From: Flavobacteriales bacterium
GTDB lineage: Bacteria; Bacteroidota; Bacteroidia; Flavobacteriales_D; Sanyastnellaceae
Assembly (NCBI GenBank): GCA_947464885.1
Contig: CANHYZ010000177.1
Location: 1 to 5,311 of the forward strand
DNA: 5,311 bases
Reading direction: 5' to 3'
Numbering within the stretch: position 1 is the stretch's first letter; every line of letters starts with the position of its first letter. The notes beneath the pieces were generated by a model. The model saw only the letters and a program-made list of their open reading frames with translations, had not been told where the DNA came from and made no database searches. Shown here piece by piece: positions 4,230-5,311 of this stretch. The position numbers and the translations under genes were made by a program.

Positions 4230-5311
4230 TAGCGAAGTATAATAAACGTTATCCAAGCCGCAAGATACGCCAGCACCCCCATATAGACGAGCTGGATAAT
4301 CGGCCATTTCCATGATTTTGTTTCTCTGCGCACCACGGCAAAAGTGGCCATACACTGCATGGCGTATACATAAAACACCATCAGCGACATGCCCGAGGCA
4401 ATCGTATAAATCGGTTGTCCCGTATCCTCCCAGCGCTCATCGCGCAGTCGCTCAATGAGCGCCGAATTTTCCTCAAAGTCCTCTCCTACACTGTAGATTG
4501 TAGCCATGCTTCCTACAAACACTTCGCGCGCGGCAAATGAAGTAATGAGCGAAATGCCCATCTTCCAGTCATAGCCCAGCGGCTTAATCACGGGCTCGAT
4601 GGCGTGACCCAATATTCCAATATAAGAGTTCTCCAACCTTACCGCCGACAAGCGCCTTTCGGCCTCCTCGCCCGTCCATTCACTGTTCACCTTAGCCTCC
4701 GCCTGCTCGATGCGATCGGACGGTCCGTAACTGGCCAATGCCCAAAGCAAAATGGAAATGGCCACAATGACACGTCCGGCATCCCAGGCAAATACCTTCA
4801 CCTTTTCAATCAGGTTAATTCCGACTTCCTTCCAACGCGGCATGCGGTACATGGGCAATTCAAGCAGCAAAAAACTCGGTTCGCGCGTGTCGATGAAAAG
4901 CTTCATCACCCCCGCCACAGCTAAGGCCGAAAACAGACCGAGCGCGTACAAGCCAAGCAATACCAGCCCTTGTAAATCAAAAAATCCCCATACCCGTTCC
5001 GCGGGAATAACCAGCGCAATAAGCAATGTGTAGACGGGAATACGCGCAGAACAACTCATCAATGGAGCCACCATAATCGTAATCAGTCGGTCCTTGAAGG
5101 TCGAAATCGTGCGCGTAGCCATTACGCCGGGAATGGCACAGGCCACACTCGACATGAGCGGCACCACGCTTTTGCCACTAAGCCCAAAAGGCCGCACGAG
5201 TCGGTCCATCAAAAAAACAACCCGCGCCATATATCCCGACTCTTCCAACAGCGATAAAAAGAAAAACAGGATGGCAATTTGAGGTACAAATACGAGCACT
5301 CCGCCAATACC
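4229..5311 (-). CDS. feoB: Ferrous iron transporter FeoB, C-terminal part (partial)
   Basis: These are the last 360 residues of the inner-membrane Fe(II) importer; the N-terminal G-protein domain and the first membrane helices lie beyond the right edge. The visible part opens with GIGGVLVFVPQIAILFFFL, a hallmark segment, followed by LEESGYMARVVFLMDRL. Two gate motifs follow: PLMSSVACAIPGVMATRTI with Cys58 and PLMSCSARIPVY with Cys87 (numbered from the edge). Both cysteines are conserved in FeoB and implicated in iron passage. Later come SFAAREVFVGSMATIYSV and the C-terminal YAMQCMATFAVVRRETKSWKW, then the last helix ending FIILR. No frameshift is visible. A GTG at 5299 lies inside the GGVLVF motif and is not the true start. 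The gene overlaps the Cys-rich partner by one base; a feoA or FeoA domain would be expected upstream, outside the window. Confidence 0.97.
   Translation of the reverse strand, partial: GIGGVLVFVPQIAILFFFLSLLEESGYMARVVFLMDRLVRPFGLSGKSVVPLMSSVACAIPGVMATRTISTFKDRLITIMVAPLMSCSARIPVYTLLIALVIPAERVWGFFDLQGLVLLGLYALGLFSALAVAGVMKLFIDTREPSFLLLELPMYRMPRWKEVGINLIEKVKVFAWDAGRVIVAISILLWALASYGPSDRIEQAEAKVNSEWTGEEAERRLSAVRLENSYIGILGHAIEPVIKPLGYDWKMGISLITSFAAREVFVGSMATIYSVGEDFEENSALIERLRDERWEDTGQPIYTIASGMSLMVFYVYAMQCMATFAVVRRETKSWKWPIIQLVYMGVLAYLAAWITFIILR

Noticed and set aside
1..5311. CRISPR arrays, insertion sequences, tRNA or rRNA genes.
   Set aside because: No direct-repeat arrays, transposase motifs, terminal inverted repeats or tRNA-like cloverleaf sequences were seen on either strand.

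Overview
The window looks like a piece of a Bacteroidota (Flavobacteriia-like) chromosome. The signs are a secreted protein with a C-terminal type IX secretion sorting domain, an arsR-DUF6428-arsC cluster of the kind I know from that phylum, a FeoB-associated Cys-rich membrane protein, starts without clear Shine-Dalgarno sequences, and promoter candidates of the TTTG / TAnnTTTG type. No species can be named from the sequence alone.

Layout, left to right. (1) 1-345, plus strand: the last codons of a probable antitoxin overlap a RelE/ParE-family toxin gene by 4 bp. (2) 346-551: a gene-free convergent gap. It holds a decayed fragment of an arsC-like gene (minus strand) and a good intrinsic terminator for the next gene. 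(3) 552-2195, minus: a 547-aa exported protein with propeller-like repeats and a type IX sorting tail. (4) 2196-2567: 372 bp without a convincing gene, containing a promoter candidate for gene 3. (5) 2568-3938, minus: a compact arsenic operon transcribed arsR, DUF6428 protein, an unannotated 41-aa membrane peptide, arsC. A perfect 8-bp inverted repeat overlaps the likely promoter just upstream of arsR. (6) 3970-4115: a short gap with a weak terminator candidate. (7) 4116-5311, minus: the 3' part of feoB, coupled by a TAATG overlap to a 37-aa FeoB-associated Cys-rich protein. feoB runs off the right edge.

How the genes work together: ArsR probably represses its own operon until arsenite (or antimonite) binds its cysteines. 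ArsC then reduces arsenate to arsenite using thioredoxin. The DUF6428 protein ends in paired cysteines and may bind the metalloid or take part in sensing. No arsenite exporter (ArsB or Acr3) lies in the window, although arsC is followed by noncoding DNA, so export must be encoded elsewhere. FeoB and its small partner import ferrous iron and form a separate transcription unit.

No clearly new system is visible. The most rewarding oddities are the 41-aa membrane gene wedged into the ars operon with 4-nt gaps on both sides, the missing exporter, and the arsC remnant about 2 kb downstream of the intact arsC in the same orientation.
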